Assembly (NCBI GenBank): GCA_016841905.1
Contig: JAENYF010000028.1
Span: 1 to 41,360, forward strand
Reading direction: 5' to 3'
Origin: Desulfoscipio geothermicus
Lineage (GTDB): Bacteria; Bacillota; Desulfotomaculia; Desulfotomaculales; Desulfallaceae
DNA length: 41,360 nt
Shown here: positions 1 through 8,929 of the stretch, one piece after another
How the letters are laid out: each line of letters begins with the position of its first letter
Numbering within the stretch: the first letter of the stretch is position 1
Made by a program: the position numbers and the translations under genes
Notes under the pieces: model-generated
Told to the model about the DNA's origin: nothing
The model's input: only the letters and a program-made list of their open reading frames with translations
Databases searched by the model: none

Positions 1-1080
1 AGGGCCGTCAGGGCAATTGAAGAATCCGAGCGGCCCGTTATTTATGCCGGTGGCGGTGTGGTCAGCGGTGGGGCTTACAGAGAACTGCTGGAGTTGGCTG
101 AAATGCTGCTCATACCGGTGGCCACTACGCTGATGGGCTTGGGCGGCTTTCCAGGTGACCACCCGCTGTCGGTGGGTATGCTGGGAATGCACGGCAGCAA
201 ATACGCCAATTACGCAGTCAGTGAAAGCGATTTGTTAATTGGCATTGGGGTGCGTTTTGATGATCGTGTAACCAGTAAGCTGGAGGAATTTGCTCCCGAC
301 GCTACCATTATGCATATTGACATAGATCCGGCCGAAATAGGTAAGAATATGGGCGTGGATATACCCGTAGTTGGCGAAGTCCGGCTGGCGCTGCGCCAGA
401 TCATTGACCGCTTAAAGCCCCGGGTTGCCACTCAGTGGCGAGATAAAATCACGGTGTGGAAAAAGGAACATCCCCTGGACTTTGTGACCAATGGGCAGCT
501 GAAGCCCCAGGAGGTTGTCCGGGAGATTTGCAACGTTACCAAGAGCAATGCCCGGATTACCACGGAAGTAGGCCAACACCAGATGTTTACCGCCCAGTAT
601 TACACCTTCACCAAGCCGCGGACGTTCATTTCCTCGGGCGGTTTGGGCACCATGGGGTTTGGCTTCCCGGCGGCCATTGGCGTGCAGGTGGCCTGCCCGG
701 ATGAAACGGTGATCGATATTGCCGGGGACGGCAGTATCCAAATGAACATCCAGGAACTGGCCACCGCGGTGAACTATAATTTGCCCGTAAAGATAGCAAT
801 TATCAATAACGGTTTTTTGGGTATGGTTCGGCAATGGCAGGAGCTGTTCTATAACCGCCGTTATTCTTATACCGAGCTAACCAATCCCGACTTTGTCAAG
901 CTGGCTGAGGCCTATGGCGCTGTGGGCATGCGGGTGAACAATAAATCTGAATTGCGGGATGTCTTGGAGGCAGCCCTGTCGGTGAACAAACCGGTGGTGC
1001 TGGATATCCCGGTAGAGCGGGAGGAAAATGTATATCCCATGGTTGCTCCCGGTGAACCCATTCATAAAATGTTGGGATAG
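1..1080 (+). CDS. ilvB: Acetolactate synthase large subunit, C-terminal part (first copy)
   Basis: This is the catalytic subunit of acetohydroxyacid synthase, which joins pyruvate to pyruvate or to 2-oxobutyrate in the first common step of branched-chain amino acid synthesis. The frame is open from base 1, so the N-terminal third lies outside the window and 359 residues are visible. They cover the central FAD/nucleotide domain (FDDRVTSK near bases 255-280) and the C-terminal thiamine diphosphate domain (GDGS near base 727, then the NN of the metal motif near 805). The conserved Trp of the MVRQWQ motif is present at 835-837; in characterised enzymes this residue favours 2-oxobutyrate as second substrate. 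ilvN follows after 12 bases with a strong ribosome site (AGGAGGGG), so the two subunits are probably co-translated. Confidence 0.97.
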   Translation, partial: RAVRAIEESERPVIYAGGGVVSGGAYRELLELAEMLLIPVATTLMGLGGFPGDHPLSVGMLGMHGSKYANYAVSESDLLIGIGVRFDDRVTSKLEEFAPDATIMHIDIDPAEIGKNMGVDIPVVGEVRLALRQIIDRLKPRVATQWRDKITVWKKEHPLDFVTNGQLKPQEVVREICNVTKSNARITTEVGQHQMFTAQYYTFTKPRTFISSGGLGTMGFGFPAAIGVQVACPDETVIDIAGDGSIQMNIQELATAVNYNLPVKIAIINNGFLGMVRQWQELFYNRRYSYTELTNPDFVKLAEAYGAVGMRVNNKSELRDVLEAALSVNKPVVLDIPVEREENVYPMVAPGEPIHKMLG

Positions 1081-1092
1081 GAGGGGTAGATT

Positions 1093-1614
1093 ATGCTGCA
1101 TACCCTTGCAGTGCTGGTAGAAAACAGCCCGGGCGTTCTGACCAGGGTGGCCGGCCTATTCAGCCGGCGCGGCTTTAATATTGATAGTTTAGCGGTGGGA
1201 CGTACCGAAGATCCCGAAGTATCCCGGATGACCATTGTGGTGGATGGCGACGACCGGGTGCTGGAACAGGTCACCAAGCAATTGCACAAGCTGGTGGATG
1301 TGATTAAAATAAATGATATTACCGATGATGAATATGTTGACCGGGAACTGGTGTTAATAAAAGTAAATGCGGATCATACTCAGCGGGTCGAAGTAATCCA
1401 AATTTGTGATGTCTTCCGGGCACGTATCGTGGATATGGGCCGCAAGACCTTAACCCTGGAATGTACAGGCAATCACGGTAAAATAAATGCTTTGGAAGAA
1501 ACACTGCGCCCTTATGGCATTAAAGAATTAGTGCGCACAGGAAAAATTGCTATGGTTAGAGGTACAAAAAATACAGGTTACCAGGATAATGGTGCCAAGG
1601 AGGAGAGTTTATAA
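1093..1614 (+). CDS. ilvN: Acetolactate synthase small (regulatory) subunit
   Basis: This 173-residue protein is the regulatory partner of IlvB and, in the family, confers valine feedback inhibition and raises catalytic activity. An N-terminal ACT domain covers about residues 1-75 ([20 protein letters not shown], then [11 protein letters not shown]), followed by the usual C-terminal ALS small-subunit domain to about residue 160. The last dozen residues are a polar tail. The ATG is preceded by AGGAGGGG at a good distance. The stop is only two bases before ilvC. It is the only ilvN in the window although two large-subunit genes flank it, so it may serve both. Confidence 0.96.
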   Translation: MLHTLAVLVENSPGVLTRVAGLFSRRGFNIDSLAVGRTEDPEVSRMTIVVDGDDRVLEQVTKQLHKLVDVIKINDITDDEYVDRELVLIKVNADHTQRVEVIQICDVFRARIVDMGRKTLTLECTGNHGKINALEETLRPYGIKELVRTGKIAMVRGTKNTGYQDNGAKEESL

Positions 1615-1616
1615 TT

Positions 1617-2621
1617 ATGGTACAGGTATTTCATGATCAGGATGCAGATTTAGCGGTGCTCAAGGGGAAAAAGATTGCTGTGATGGGTTACGGCAGCCAG
1701 GGGCATGCCCAGGCCCAGAACTTGAAGGACAGCGGCCTGGATGTAGTGGTGGGCCTGGCCAAGGGAATTGACGACAGCTGGGAAAAGGCGGAAGAAGCCG
1801 GCATGACGGTAATGACTGTGGCCGAGGCGGCTAACCAGGGAGATTTGATCCAAATCCTGCTGCCCGATGAATTACAGGCCCGGGTTTACGCTGAGGAAAT
1901 TGCGCCTTATATGACCGAAGGCAAGGCCTTGATGTTTTCCCACGGTTTTAATATTCATTTTGGCCAAATTGTACCGCCGGCCAATGTGGATGTAATCATG
2001 GTAGCCCCCAAGAGCCCCGGCCACATGGTGCGCCAGATGTACACTGAAGGCGCAGGTGTGCCGGGTCTGGTCGCGGTGCAGCAGGATTACACCGGGAAAG
2101 CCCGGGACATCGCTATGGCTTATGCCAAGGGCATCGGTTGTACCAGAGCCGGGGTGTTTGAAACCACCTTCCAGGAGGAAACCGAAACCGATTTATTTGG
2201 CGAGCAAGCCGTGCTGTGCGGCGGGGTCACCGAGCTGATTAAAGCCGGCTTTGACACGCTGGTGGATGCCGGTTATGCTCCTGAGATGGCTTACTTTGAG
2301 TGCCTGCACGAAATGAAATTAATCGTCGACCTGATTAACGAGGGTGGACTGAGCTTGATGCGTTACTCGGTCAGCAACACTGCCGAGTACGGCGACTATA
2401 TGGTTGGCCCACGCATTATCACCGAGGAAACTCGGGAGGAAATGCGGGCGGTGCTGTCTGAGATTCAAACCGGCGTGTTTGCTAAGGAATTTCTACTGGA
2501 GAACCAGACCAACAAACCATTTATGAACGCCATTCGCAAGCAGGAAAAAGAAAGTCTCATTGAAGAGGTAGGCGAAGAGATCCGTTCGTTGATGCCCTGG
2601 TTAAAAAAGAGCAGGAGATAG
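1617..2621 (+). CDS. ilvC: Ketol-acid reductoisomerase
   Basis: IlvC performs the Mg-dependent alkyl shift and reduction of acetolactate and acetohydroxybutyrate. The 334-residue length is that of the short class I enzyme. The Rossmann motif is [14 protein letters not shown] at residues 23-36, and the C-terminal knotted domain carries the metal-binding segments. The cofactor-specificity loop after the second strand (residues 48-54, AKGIDDS, bases 1758-1778) is unusual: common NADPH enzymes have a six-residue loop with Arg and Ser that hold the 2'-phosphate, whereas here it has seven residues, lacks the Arg and is acidic. This suggests NADH preference, which is an inference. The ribosome site (GGAGGAGAG) lies inside the end of ilvN. 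Confidence 0.96.
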   Translation: MVQVFHDQDADLAVLKGKKIAVMGYGSQGHAQAQNLKDSGLDVVVGLAKGIDDSWEKAEEAGMTVMTVAEAANQGDLIQILLPDELQARVYAEEIAPYMTEGKALMFSHGFNIHFGQIVPPANVDVIMVAPKSPGHMVRQMYTEGAGVPGLVAVQQDYTGKARDIAMAYAKGIGCTRAGVFETTFQEETETDLFGEQAVLCGGVTELIKAGFDTLVDAGYAPEMAYFECLHEMKLIVDLINEGGLSLMRYSVSNTAEYGDYMVGPRIITEETREEMRAVLSEIQTGVFAKEFLLENQTNKPFMNAIRKQEKESLIEEVGEEIRSLMPWLKKSRR

Positions 2622-2669
2622 AGAGTTACGATTATAACTTTGAAATATTAAGCTTGAGGGGGATTAGCC

Positions 2670-4334
2670 ATGGAAATAACGGCTGCCCAAGCCCTGGTGC
2701 AGTGCCTGGAAAAAGAACAAGTGGAATTAATTTTCGGCTATCCTGGTGCGACAATTGCACCAGTCTACGATGCCCTGCATGATTCAACCATCAAGCATGT
2801 GCTGGCGCGGCACGAGCAGGGTGCGGTGCATGCAGCGGATGGCTATGCCCGGGTCACTGGGAAAGTGGGGGTAGTAATGGCCACCTCGGGACCTGGTGCC
2901 ACTAACCTGGTCACCGGGATAGCTAACGCATATATGGACTCGGTACCGCTGGTAATAATCACCGGCCAGGTTTCCACCGGCATGGTGGGTACCGATGCTT
3001 TTCAGGAAGTGGATACCACCGGCATTACCATGCCGATCACCAAACATAATTATCTGGTTAAGGATGCTGCCCAGTTACCCAGAATGCTTAGGAACGCTTT
3101 TTATATTGCTTCCACTGGTCGGCCAGGTCCGGTGCTGATTGACCTGCCCAAGGATATAGCCGAGACCAAGATTAAGTTCCAGTATTCTGAAACAGTGTAT
3201 TTGCGCGGCTATAAGCCTACTTTCCGCGGGCATCCCAATCAGATTGCCGAGGCTGCGAAGCTGATTGCTCAGTCCGAAAGGCCGGTTATTTACGCTGGTG
3301 GCGGCATCAACAGCAGCCGGTCCAGTGCCGAGCTGCGGGCTTTGGCTGAAACCATCAATGCACCGGTGACCAACACTCTGCAGGGGCTGAGCAGCTTTCC
3401 CGGTGACCACCCGTTGTTTTTGGGCATGCTGGGCTTGCACGGCACCCGGGCCGCCAATCTTGCGGTGACTAACTGTGATTTGCTGATTGCCTTGGGAGCC
3501 CGGTTTGACGACCGGGTAACCGGCAAGATAAGCGGGTTTGCGCCCCAGGCCGGGGTTATCCATGTGGATGTTGATCCTGCGGAGATAGGCAAGAACCTGC
3601 CGGTGCACATTCCCATTGTAGGCGACGTGAAGCAGGTGCTGCAGGAACTATTGCCCCGCCTGGAAATAAGAACTGATTCCCGTTGGCTGGAACAGGTCGA
3701 TGTTTGGCGGAAGGAATATCCCCTGCATTACGAGGTGGAAGGTAATCTGAAACCTCAATATGTGGTGGAAAAGCTTGATGAAATCACCGGGGGCAAGGCT
3801 GTGGTGGCTACCGATGTGGGCCAGCACCAAATGTGGGTAGCCCAGTATTACCGGTTCAGGCGTGCCGGCGGTTTAATTACATCGGGCGGTCTGGGCGCTA
3901 TGGGTTTTGGATTGCCTGCAGCCATGGGGGCCCAAATAGGCTTGCCAGGTGAACAGGTGATCTTGGTGGTGGGCGACGGAGGGTTCCAGATGACCATGCA
4001 GGAGTTGGGCACCATTGTTGAACATCAGCTGCCCTTGAAGATTATTATTTTAAACAATTCAGTGCTGGGCATGGTGCGCCAATTGCAAAAGGTATATTAC
4101 AATAGCCGGTATATGGCGGTAGAATTCCAGTTTTTACCTGATTTTGCCATGCTGGCCCAGGCCTATGGTATTAAAGATTATATCATGCGTACCAAAGAAG
4201 AAGTGGATACACTGCTTCCCCAGGCGCTGGCTGAGCCGGGCACGGTTTTGGTTAATTGTCTGGTTAGCGCCGAGGAATGGGTTAACCCCATGGTGCCGGC
4301 CGGTAAAGCTATCAGTGAAGCTATCGATTGTTAA
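2670..4334 (+). CDS. ilvB: Acetolactate synthase large subunit, second copy
   Basis: This complete 554-residue thiamine diphosphate enzyme has all three domains: an N-terminal pyrimidine-binding domain with the catalytic Glu region (GYPGATIAPVYDAL, ARHEQGAVHAADGYAR), a central FAD domain (FDDRVTGK) and a C-terminal pyrophosphate domain (GDGGFQ, then the NN metal motif). It is a paralogue of the partial ilvB at the start of the window, separated from it by ilvN and ilvC, and has no small-subunit gene of its own. The position of the conserved substrate-selecting Trp holds Leu (TTG, 4083-4085, in MVRQLQ). In the E. coli isozyme II the same change reduces 2-oxobutyrate preference, so this copy may be a pyruvate-preferring enzyme. 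A GGGGG ribosome site precedes the ATG. Confidence 0.93.
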   Translation: MEITAAQALVQCLEKEQVELIFGYPGATIAPVYDALHDSTIKHVLARHEQGAVHAADGYARVTGKVGVVMATSGPGATNLVTGIANAYMDSVPLVIITGQVSTGMVGTDAFQEVDTTGITMPITKHNYLVKDAAQLPRMLRNAFYIASTGRPGPVLIDLPKDIAETKIKFQYSETVYLRGYKPTFRGHPNQIAEAAKLIAQSERPVIYAGGGINSSRSSAELRALAETINAPVTNTLQGLSSFPGDHPLFLGMLGLHGTRAANLAVTNCDLLIALGARFDDRVTGKISGFAPQAGVIHVDVDPAEIGKNLPVHIPIVGDVKQVLQELLPRLEIRTDSRWLEQVDVWRKEYPLHYEVEGNLKPQYVVEKLDEITGGKAVVATDVGQHQMWVAQYYRFRRAGGLITSGGLGAMGFGLPAAMGAQIGLPGEQVILVVGDGGFQMTMQELGTIVEHQLPLKIIILNNSVLGMVRQLQKVYYNSRYMAVEFQFLPDFAMLAQAYGIKDYIMRTKEEVDTLLPQALAEPGTVLVNCLVSAEEWVNPMVPAGKAISEAIDC

Positions 4335-4349
4335 TATGGGGGGATCCAC

Positions 4350-5876
4350 ATGAACAACCGGGTGTATATTTTTGATACAACCCTGCGGGACGGGGAACAA
4401 TCCCCGGGGGTGAGTTTAAATGCCAGCGAAAAGTTGGAGATTGCCAGACAACTTGCCCGGCTGGGTGTGGACATCATTGAGGCGGGTTTTCCCATCAGTT
4501 CCCAGGGCGATTTTGAAGCGGTAAGGAACATTGCCCGGGAGGTGCGGGGAGTAACTGTAGCTGGACTATCTCGCACTCATTTCGAGGATATTGATCGGAC
4601 CTGGGAAGCCGTTAAAGAAGCTGAACAGCCGCGCATTCACACTTTTATCGCCACCTCGGACATCCACTTGCAGTATAAGCTGCGCATGACCAGGGAGCAG
4701 GTTATCGAAGCCGCGGTGGCCGGTGTGAAACGGGCCAAGGGTTACACTGCCGACGTGGAGTTTTCCGCTGAGGACGCTTCCCGCAGCAATGTGGATTTTC
4801 TGTGTCAGGTGGTGCAGGCCGTGGTAGATGCCGGGGCTACCACCATTAATTTACCCGACACCGTGGGTTACGCCACTCCTGAAGAGTATGCTGAGTTCAT
4901 TCGCACGGTGGTCACCCATACCAAGGACGCTGAAAAGGTTATATTTAGCGTGCACTGCCATGACGATCTGGGCATGGCAGTAGCCAACTCTCTGGCGGCG
5001 GTAGTAGCCGGGGCTCGTCAAATTGAAGGGGCCATCAACGGTATCGGTGAACGGGCCGGCAATGCCTCAATTGAGGAAATTGCCATGGCCTTGTATACCA
5101 GGCGGGACGGCTATGGTATGGAGACCGGCATCAGAGCTGGGGAAATCATCCGCACCAGCCGGTTGGTGAGCAAGCTCACCGGCATGGAGGTGCAGCCCAA
5201 CAAGGCGGTGGTGGGCAGGAACGCTTTTGCCCATGAATCGGGCATCCACCAGGACGGGGTGCTCAAGGAGCGCACCACCTATGAAATTATGAACCCTGCC
5301 ATGGTTGGCTTGCACACCAACCTGGTGCTGGGCAAGCTCAGCGGTCGGCATGCTTTTAGTAACCGGCTGGTCGAGCTGGGTTTTGAGTTAAGTGATGCAG
5401 AGCTTAACAAGGCCTTTAAGCGTTTCAAGGATCTAGCCGACCGCAAGAAGGATATTACTAACCAGGATATTGAAGCTATTGTGGAAGATGAGATTAACAA
5501 GGTTCCGGCGGCCTATGAAATGTCCTACCTGCACATTAGCAGCGGCACTACCGTGGTGCCTACAGCCACAGTAGGCCTGGCCAAGGGTGAGGAAATCCTT
5601 GAGGAAGCGGCCTGCGGCAATGGCCCGGTGGACGCCATCTGCAAGGCGGTAGATAAAATTACGGGCTATAGCTGTAGCCTGACTAGCTGGAGCATTAGCG
5701 CCATCACATCCGGCAAGGACGCCTTAGGTGAGGTGACCCTGCGCATCGCCGAAGATAACCAGGATAAACAGTACATGGGCAGGGGCATCAGCACCGATGT
5801 ATTGGAGGCCAGTGCCCGGGCTTATGTGGACGCGGTAAATAAAATGATTTACGAGAAAAATAGGGGTGACAAATGA
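4350..5876 (+). CDS. leuA: 2-isopropylmalate synthase
   Basis: LeuA condenses acetyl-CoA with 2-oxoisovalerate, the committed step to leucine. The 508-residue protein starts with the DRE-TIM motif [14 protein letters not shown] and contains the metal-binding HCHDD motif and the [11 protein letters not shown] segment. The second half (about residues 370-500) is the LeuA dimer domain that binds leucine for feedback control ([13 protein letters not shown], then [10 protein letters not shown]). It starts 15 bases after the second ilvB and overlaps leuC by four bases (ATGA), which indicates translational coupling. It differs from the later cimA gene in its first motif (DGEQSPG versus DGTQGEG), which separates the two activities. 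Confidence 0.97.
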   Translation: MNNRVYIFDTTLRDGEQSPGVSLNASEKLEIARQLARLGVDIIEAGFPISSQGDFEAVRNIAREVRGVTVAGLSRTHFEDIDRTWEAVKEAEQPRIHTFIATSDIHLQYKLRMTREQVIEAAVAGVKRAKGYTADVEFSAEDASRSNVDFLCQVVQAVVDAGATTINLPDTVGYATPEEYAEFIRTVVTHTKDAEKVIFSVHCHDDLGMAVANSLAAVVAGARQIEGAINGIGERAGNASIEEIAMALYTRRDGYGMETGIRAGEIIRTSRLVSKLTGMEVQPNKAVVGRNAFAHESGIHQDGVLKERTTYEIMNPAMVGLHTNLVLGKLSGRHAFSNRLVELGFELSDAELNKAFKRFKDLADRKKDITNQDIEAIVEDEINKVPAAYEMSYLHISSGTTVVPTATVGLAKGEEILEEAACGNGPVDAICKAVDKITGYSCSLTSWSISAITSGKDALGEVTLRIAEDNQDKQYMGRGISTDVLEASARAYVDAVNKMIYEKNRGDK

Positions 5877-7138
5877 TGGGCATGACCATCACTGAAAAGA
5901 TACTGGCCGCCCATGCCGGGATGGACCGGGTGGAACCCGGGCAGCTAATCAATGTGAAAGTTGACCTGGTGCTGGGCAATGACATAACCGCCCCCGTGGC
6001 CATTCGCGAATTTGACCGCATTGGTGTAGAGTCAGTTTGGGACCGGGATCGGGTAGTGCTGGTGCCCGACCATTTTGTGCCCAACAAGGACATCATGTCC
6101 GCTGAACAGGCCAAGCAATTAAGGGAATTTGCCCATAAACACCGGCTTACTAACTATTTCGAAGTGGGCCGGATGGGCGTGGAGCACTGCCTGCTCCCCG
6201 AGCAGGGCCTGGTGGGCCCGGGAGATCTGGTCATCGGTGCCGACAGCCATACCTGCACCTACGGCGGCCTGGGGGCCTTCTCCACCGGTGTGGGAAGCAC
6301 TGATTTAGCGGCGGCCATGGCGCTGGGGGAAACCTGGCTCAAGGTGCCGGAAAGCATTAAATTTATATTTAACGGCGAGCTGCCCAAGTGGGTGGGCGGC
6401 AAGGATTTAATCCTTTACATCATTGGGCAAATTGGCGTGGACGGGGCGCTGTACATGGCAATGGAATTTACCGGCCCGTCTATTGCGGCTCTAAGTATTG
6501 ATGGGCGGATGACCATGGCTAACATGGCTATTGAGGCCGGGGCTAAAAACGGGATCGTGGCGCCGGATGAGATCACCCGGCGCTATGTGGAAAACAGAGC
6601 CAAGCGGCCGTATACCTTCTACCAAAGCGACCCGGATGCCAACTACACCCAGGTGATCGAGATTGACGTCAGCAAGCTGGAGCCGCAGGTAGCTTTTCCG
6701 CACCTGCCGGAGAACACACGCCCGGTTAGTGAGGCCACTGATGTCGCCATTGACCAGGTGGTGATTGGGTCCTGCACCAACGGCCGGTTGTCGGATTTGC
6801 AGTTGGCTGCCGAGGTGCTTAAAGGTCACCGGGTCAGCGATAACCTGCGTTTGCTGGTCATCCCCGGCACCCAGGAGATTTACCTGCAGGCCGTGAAGGA
6901 AGGATTAGTGGAACAGTTCATTAATGCCGGCGCGGCAGTGAGCACACCCACCTGCGGGCCCTGCTTGGGCGGGCACATGGGCATTTTAGCCAAGGGCGAG
7001 CGGGCCCTGGCTACCACTAACCGCAATTTCGTGGGTCGGATGGGTCATCCGGAAAGTGAAGTTTACCTGTGCAACCCGGCCGTAGCTGCCGCTTCGGCGG
7101 TGCTGGGCCGCATTGCAGCTCCCTGGGAGGTGGAATAG
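5873..7138 (+). CDS. leuC: 3-isopropylmalate dehydratase large subunit
   Basis: LeuC is the iron-sulfur subunit of isopropylmalate isomerase. The 421-residue length matches the short homoaconitase-like LeuC found in archaea, thermophiles and many anaerobes rather than the roughly 470-residue enterobacterial form. Cluster ligands are visible in GSCTNGR and [11 protein letters not shown], and substrate-site motifs in [10 protein letters not shown]. Three in-frame ATGs lie close together (5873, 5876 and 5882); the first overlaps the leuA stop and has AGGGGTG a few bases upstream. With CimA in the same operon, the LeuCD complex probably also isomerises citramalate for isoleucine synthesis. Confidence 0.96.
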   Translation: MMGMTITEKILAAHAGMDRVEPGQLINVKVDLVLGNDITAPVAIREFDRIGVESVWDRDRVVLVPDHFVPNKDIMSAEQAKQLREFAHKHRLTNYFEVGRMGVEHCLLPEQGLVGPGDLVIGADSHTCTYGGLGAFSTGVGSTDLAAAMALGETWLKVPESIKFIFNGELPKWVGGKDLILYIIGQIGVDGALYMAMEFTGPSIAALSIDGRMTMANMAIEAGAKNGIVAPDEITRRYVENRAKRPYTFYQSDPDANYTQVIEIDVSKLEPQVAFPHLPENTRPVSEATDVAIDQVVIGSCTNGRLSDLQLAAEVLKGHRVSDNLRLLVIPGTQEIYLQAVKEGLVEQFINAGAAVSTPTCGPCLGGHMGILAKGERALATTNRNFVGRMGHPESEVYLCNPAVAAASAVLGRIAAPWEVE

Positions 7139-7139
7139 T

Positions 7140-7631
7140 ATGGCACTGCAGGGCAAAGTATGGAAGTTTGGCGCTGACGTGGATACCGATGCGATTATCC
7201 CAGCCCGCTACCTGAATACCTCGGACCCGGCTGAGCTAGCTAAGCACTGCATGGAGGATGCCGACTCGGAATTCCCCAATAAAATGCAGCCCGGCGACAT
7301 CATTGTGGCCGATAAGAACTTTGGCTGTGGCAGTTCCCGGGAGCATGCTCCCATCGCCATCAAGGCGGCGGGTGTAAGCTGTGTGATTGCCAAGTCCTAT
7401 GCCCGGATCTTTTACCGCAACGCTTTTAATATTGGGTTGCCGATTTTCGAATGCACTGATGCTGTGTCAGCTAGCGAGGAAGGCGATGAACTAGCGGTTG
7501 ATTCGGCTCAGGGAATTATTAAGAATCTCACGAAAAACGAAACCTACCAGGCCACCCCGGTGCCTGAATTTATGCAGCAAATCATCGATGCCGGGGGGCT
7601 GATCGACTACGTATCTAAGAGACTGCGGTAA
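7140..7631 (+). CDS. leuD: 3-isopropylmalate dehydratase small subunit
   Basis: LeuD is the swivelling small subunit that closes the active site of isopropylmalate isomerase. The start chosen is ATG 7140, one base after the leuC stop and just after GGGAGGTGG; a longer open frame reaches 7113 but its extra residues only duplicate leuC coding sequence. The resulting 163 residues begin [20 protein letters not shown], as typical for the family, and include YLNT, the phosphate-binding GSSREHAP motif and the [15 protein letters not shown] segment. The length fits the short LeuD that pairs with the short LeuC. Confidence 0.95.
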   Translation: MALQGKVWKFGADVDTDAIIPARYLNTSDPAELAKHCMEDADSEFPNKMQPGDIIVADKNFGCGSSREHAPIAIKAAGVSCVIAKSYARIFYRNAFNIGLPIFECTDAVSASEEGDELAVDSAQGIIKNLTKNETYQATPVPEFMQQIIDAGGLIDYVSKRLR

Positions 7632-7717
7632 GCAGATCAGGCTTAAACGCCTGTTGGACATTGCCAAAGCACATCCGGCGCGGTCTAGCAACGCTGCAGT
7701 GACAAGGAGTGAAGTAA

Positions 7718-8785
7718 ATGTATACAATCACGCTATTGCCTGGTGACGGTATCGGCCCCGAGGTAGTGGCCGGTGCCATGCAGGTGCTGCAGGCGGTACA
7801 GGAGCGCACCGGTGTACAGTTTGTTACCCGGGAGGCGCTTTTTGGTGGCTGCGCCTACGATGCCACAGGCAGCCCGTTTCCTAAAGAAACCCAAAAGCTC
7901 TGCCAGGAGGGAGATGCTGTGTTGCTGGGTGCGGTGGGCGGCCCTAAGTGGGATGCCCTGCCGGTCGAGCAGCGCCCCGAAGCGGGTGCGCTGCTGCCAT
8001 TGCGTAAACAGCTAGGTGCCTTTGCAAACCTGCGGCCTTCGCTGATTTTTTCGGCCCTGTCTGATGCCAGTACCCTGAAGCGGGAAGTGGTGGAAGGTCT
8101 GGATATTATGGTGGTACGGGAACTCACCGGCGGTGTTTATTTCGGCCCTAAGCACCGGGAAACGCTGCCGGACGGCAGTGTTAAAGCGGTGGATGTTATG
8201 GAGTACAGCACTAATGAAATCGAGCGGGTGGCCCGGGTGGCCTTTGATCTGGCCCGTAAAAGAAGCAGCAGAGTTACTTCAGTGGATAAAGCCAATGTAC
8301 TGGAAAGTTCGCGCTTGTGGCGGGAGGTAGTGACGTCTGTGGCGGGGGAATATCCCGATGTGGAACTGAACCACATTCTGGTGGATAACTGTGCCATGCA
8401 GCTGGTGCGTTATCCCCAACAGTTTGACGTTATGCTCACCGAAAATATGTTTGGCGACATCCTAAGCGATTTGGCTTCGCAATTGACAGGTTCTATTGGC
8501 ATGCTGCCCTCGGCTAGCCTGGGGGGGAAAGTTGGTCTATATGAGCCCATTCACGGCTCCGCCCCGGATATATCGGGACAAAATCTTGCCAACCCCATCG
8601 CCACGATTATGTCGGCAGCCATGATGTTGCGCTACTCCTTTGATTTGCCCCAAGCCGCCGACCTGGTGGAACAAGCCGTTGCTGGTGTACTGGAGGAAGG
8701 CTACCGTACTAAAGATATTATGCAGCCAGGGATGAAGCAGGTGGGTACCAAAGAGATGGCCGAGCTAATCGGGGTCAGGCTTTAA
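7718..8785 (+). CDS. leuB: 3-isopropylmalate dehydrogenase
   Basis: LeuB oxidises and decarboxylates 3-isopropylmalate with NAD. The 355-residue protein starts [15 protein letters not shown], holds the substrate segment [11 protein letters not shown], the catalytic [15 protein letters not shown] stretch, the metal-binding DNCAMQLV and [11 protein letters not shown] motifs, and the NAD-binding [11 protein letters not shown]. It lies 86 bases after leuD with its own AAGGAG ribosome site, and it ends the tightly packed ilv-leu run. In the citramalate route the same enzyme converts methylmalate to 2-oxobutyrate, consistent with cimA immediately downstream. Confidence 0.97.
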   Translation: MYTITLLPGDGIGPEVVAGAMQVLQAVQERTGVQFVTREALFGGCAYDATGSPFPKETQKLCQEGDAVLLGAVGGPKWDALPVEQRPEAGALLPLRKQLGAFANLRPSLIFSALSDASTLKREVVEGLDIMVVRELTGGVYFGPKHRETLPDGSVKAVDVMEYSTNEIERVARVAFDLARKRSSRVTSVDKANVLESSRLWREVVTSVAGEYPDVELNHILVDNCAMQLVRYPQQFDVMLTENMFGDILSDLASQLTGSIGMLPSASLGGKVGLYEPIHGSAPDISGQNLANPIATIMSAAMMLRYSFDLPQAADLVEQAVAGVLEEGYRTKDIMQPGMKQVGTKEMAELIGVRL

Positions 8786-8852
8786 CTTTCTTAAACTTAT
8801 TTTTATCAATATATAGTGCTATTATAATTTGTATAACAAAATTTCAGCGCAT

Positions 8853-8907
8853 AGGGCGGGAAAATGTGTCGCTTCCCGCCCTGTGTTAATAATCATAAAT
8901 TTTTTTA
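8853..8907 (+). terminator. Hairpin between leuB and cimA
   Basis: A perfect ten-base stem (AGGGCGGGAA at 8853-8862 with TTCCCGCCCT at 8873-8882) has a ten-base loop. A run of seven T comes only after a 17-base AT-rich stretch, so this is not a textbook terminator. It may end most ilv-leu transcription, act as an attenuator before cimA, or protect a 3' end. A TATAAT at 8823-8828 without a good -35 box lies just upstream. Confidence 0.55.
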
Positions 8908-8929
8908 GATGAAAGGAACGGAGATAGAC

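Noticed and set aside
8823..8828. TATAAT as a separate cimA promoter
   Set aside because: No -35 box at correct spacing, and it precedes the hairpin, so it is kept only as a note.
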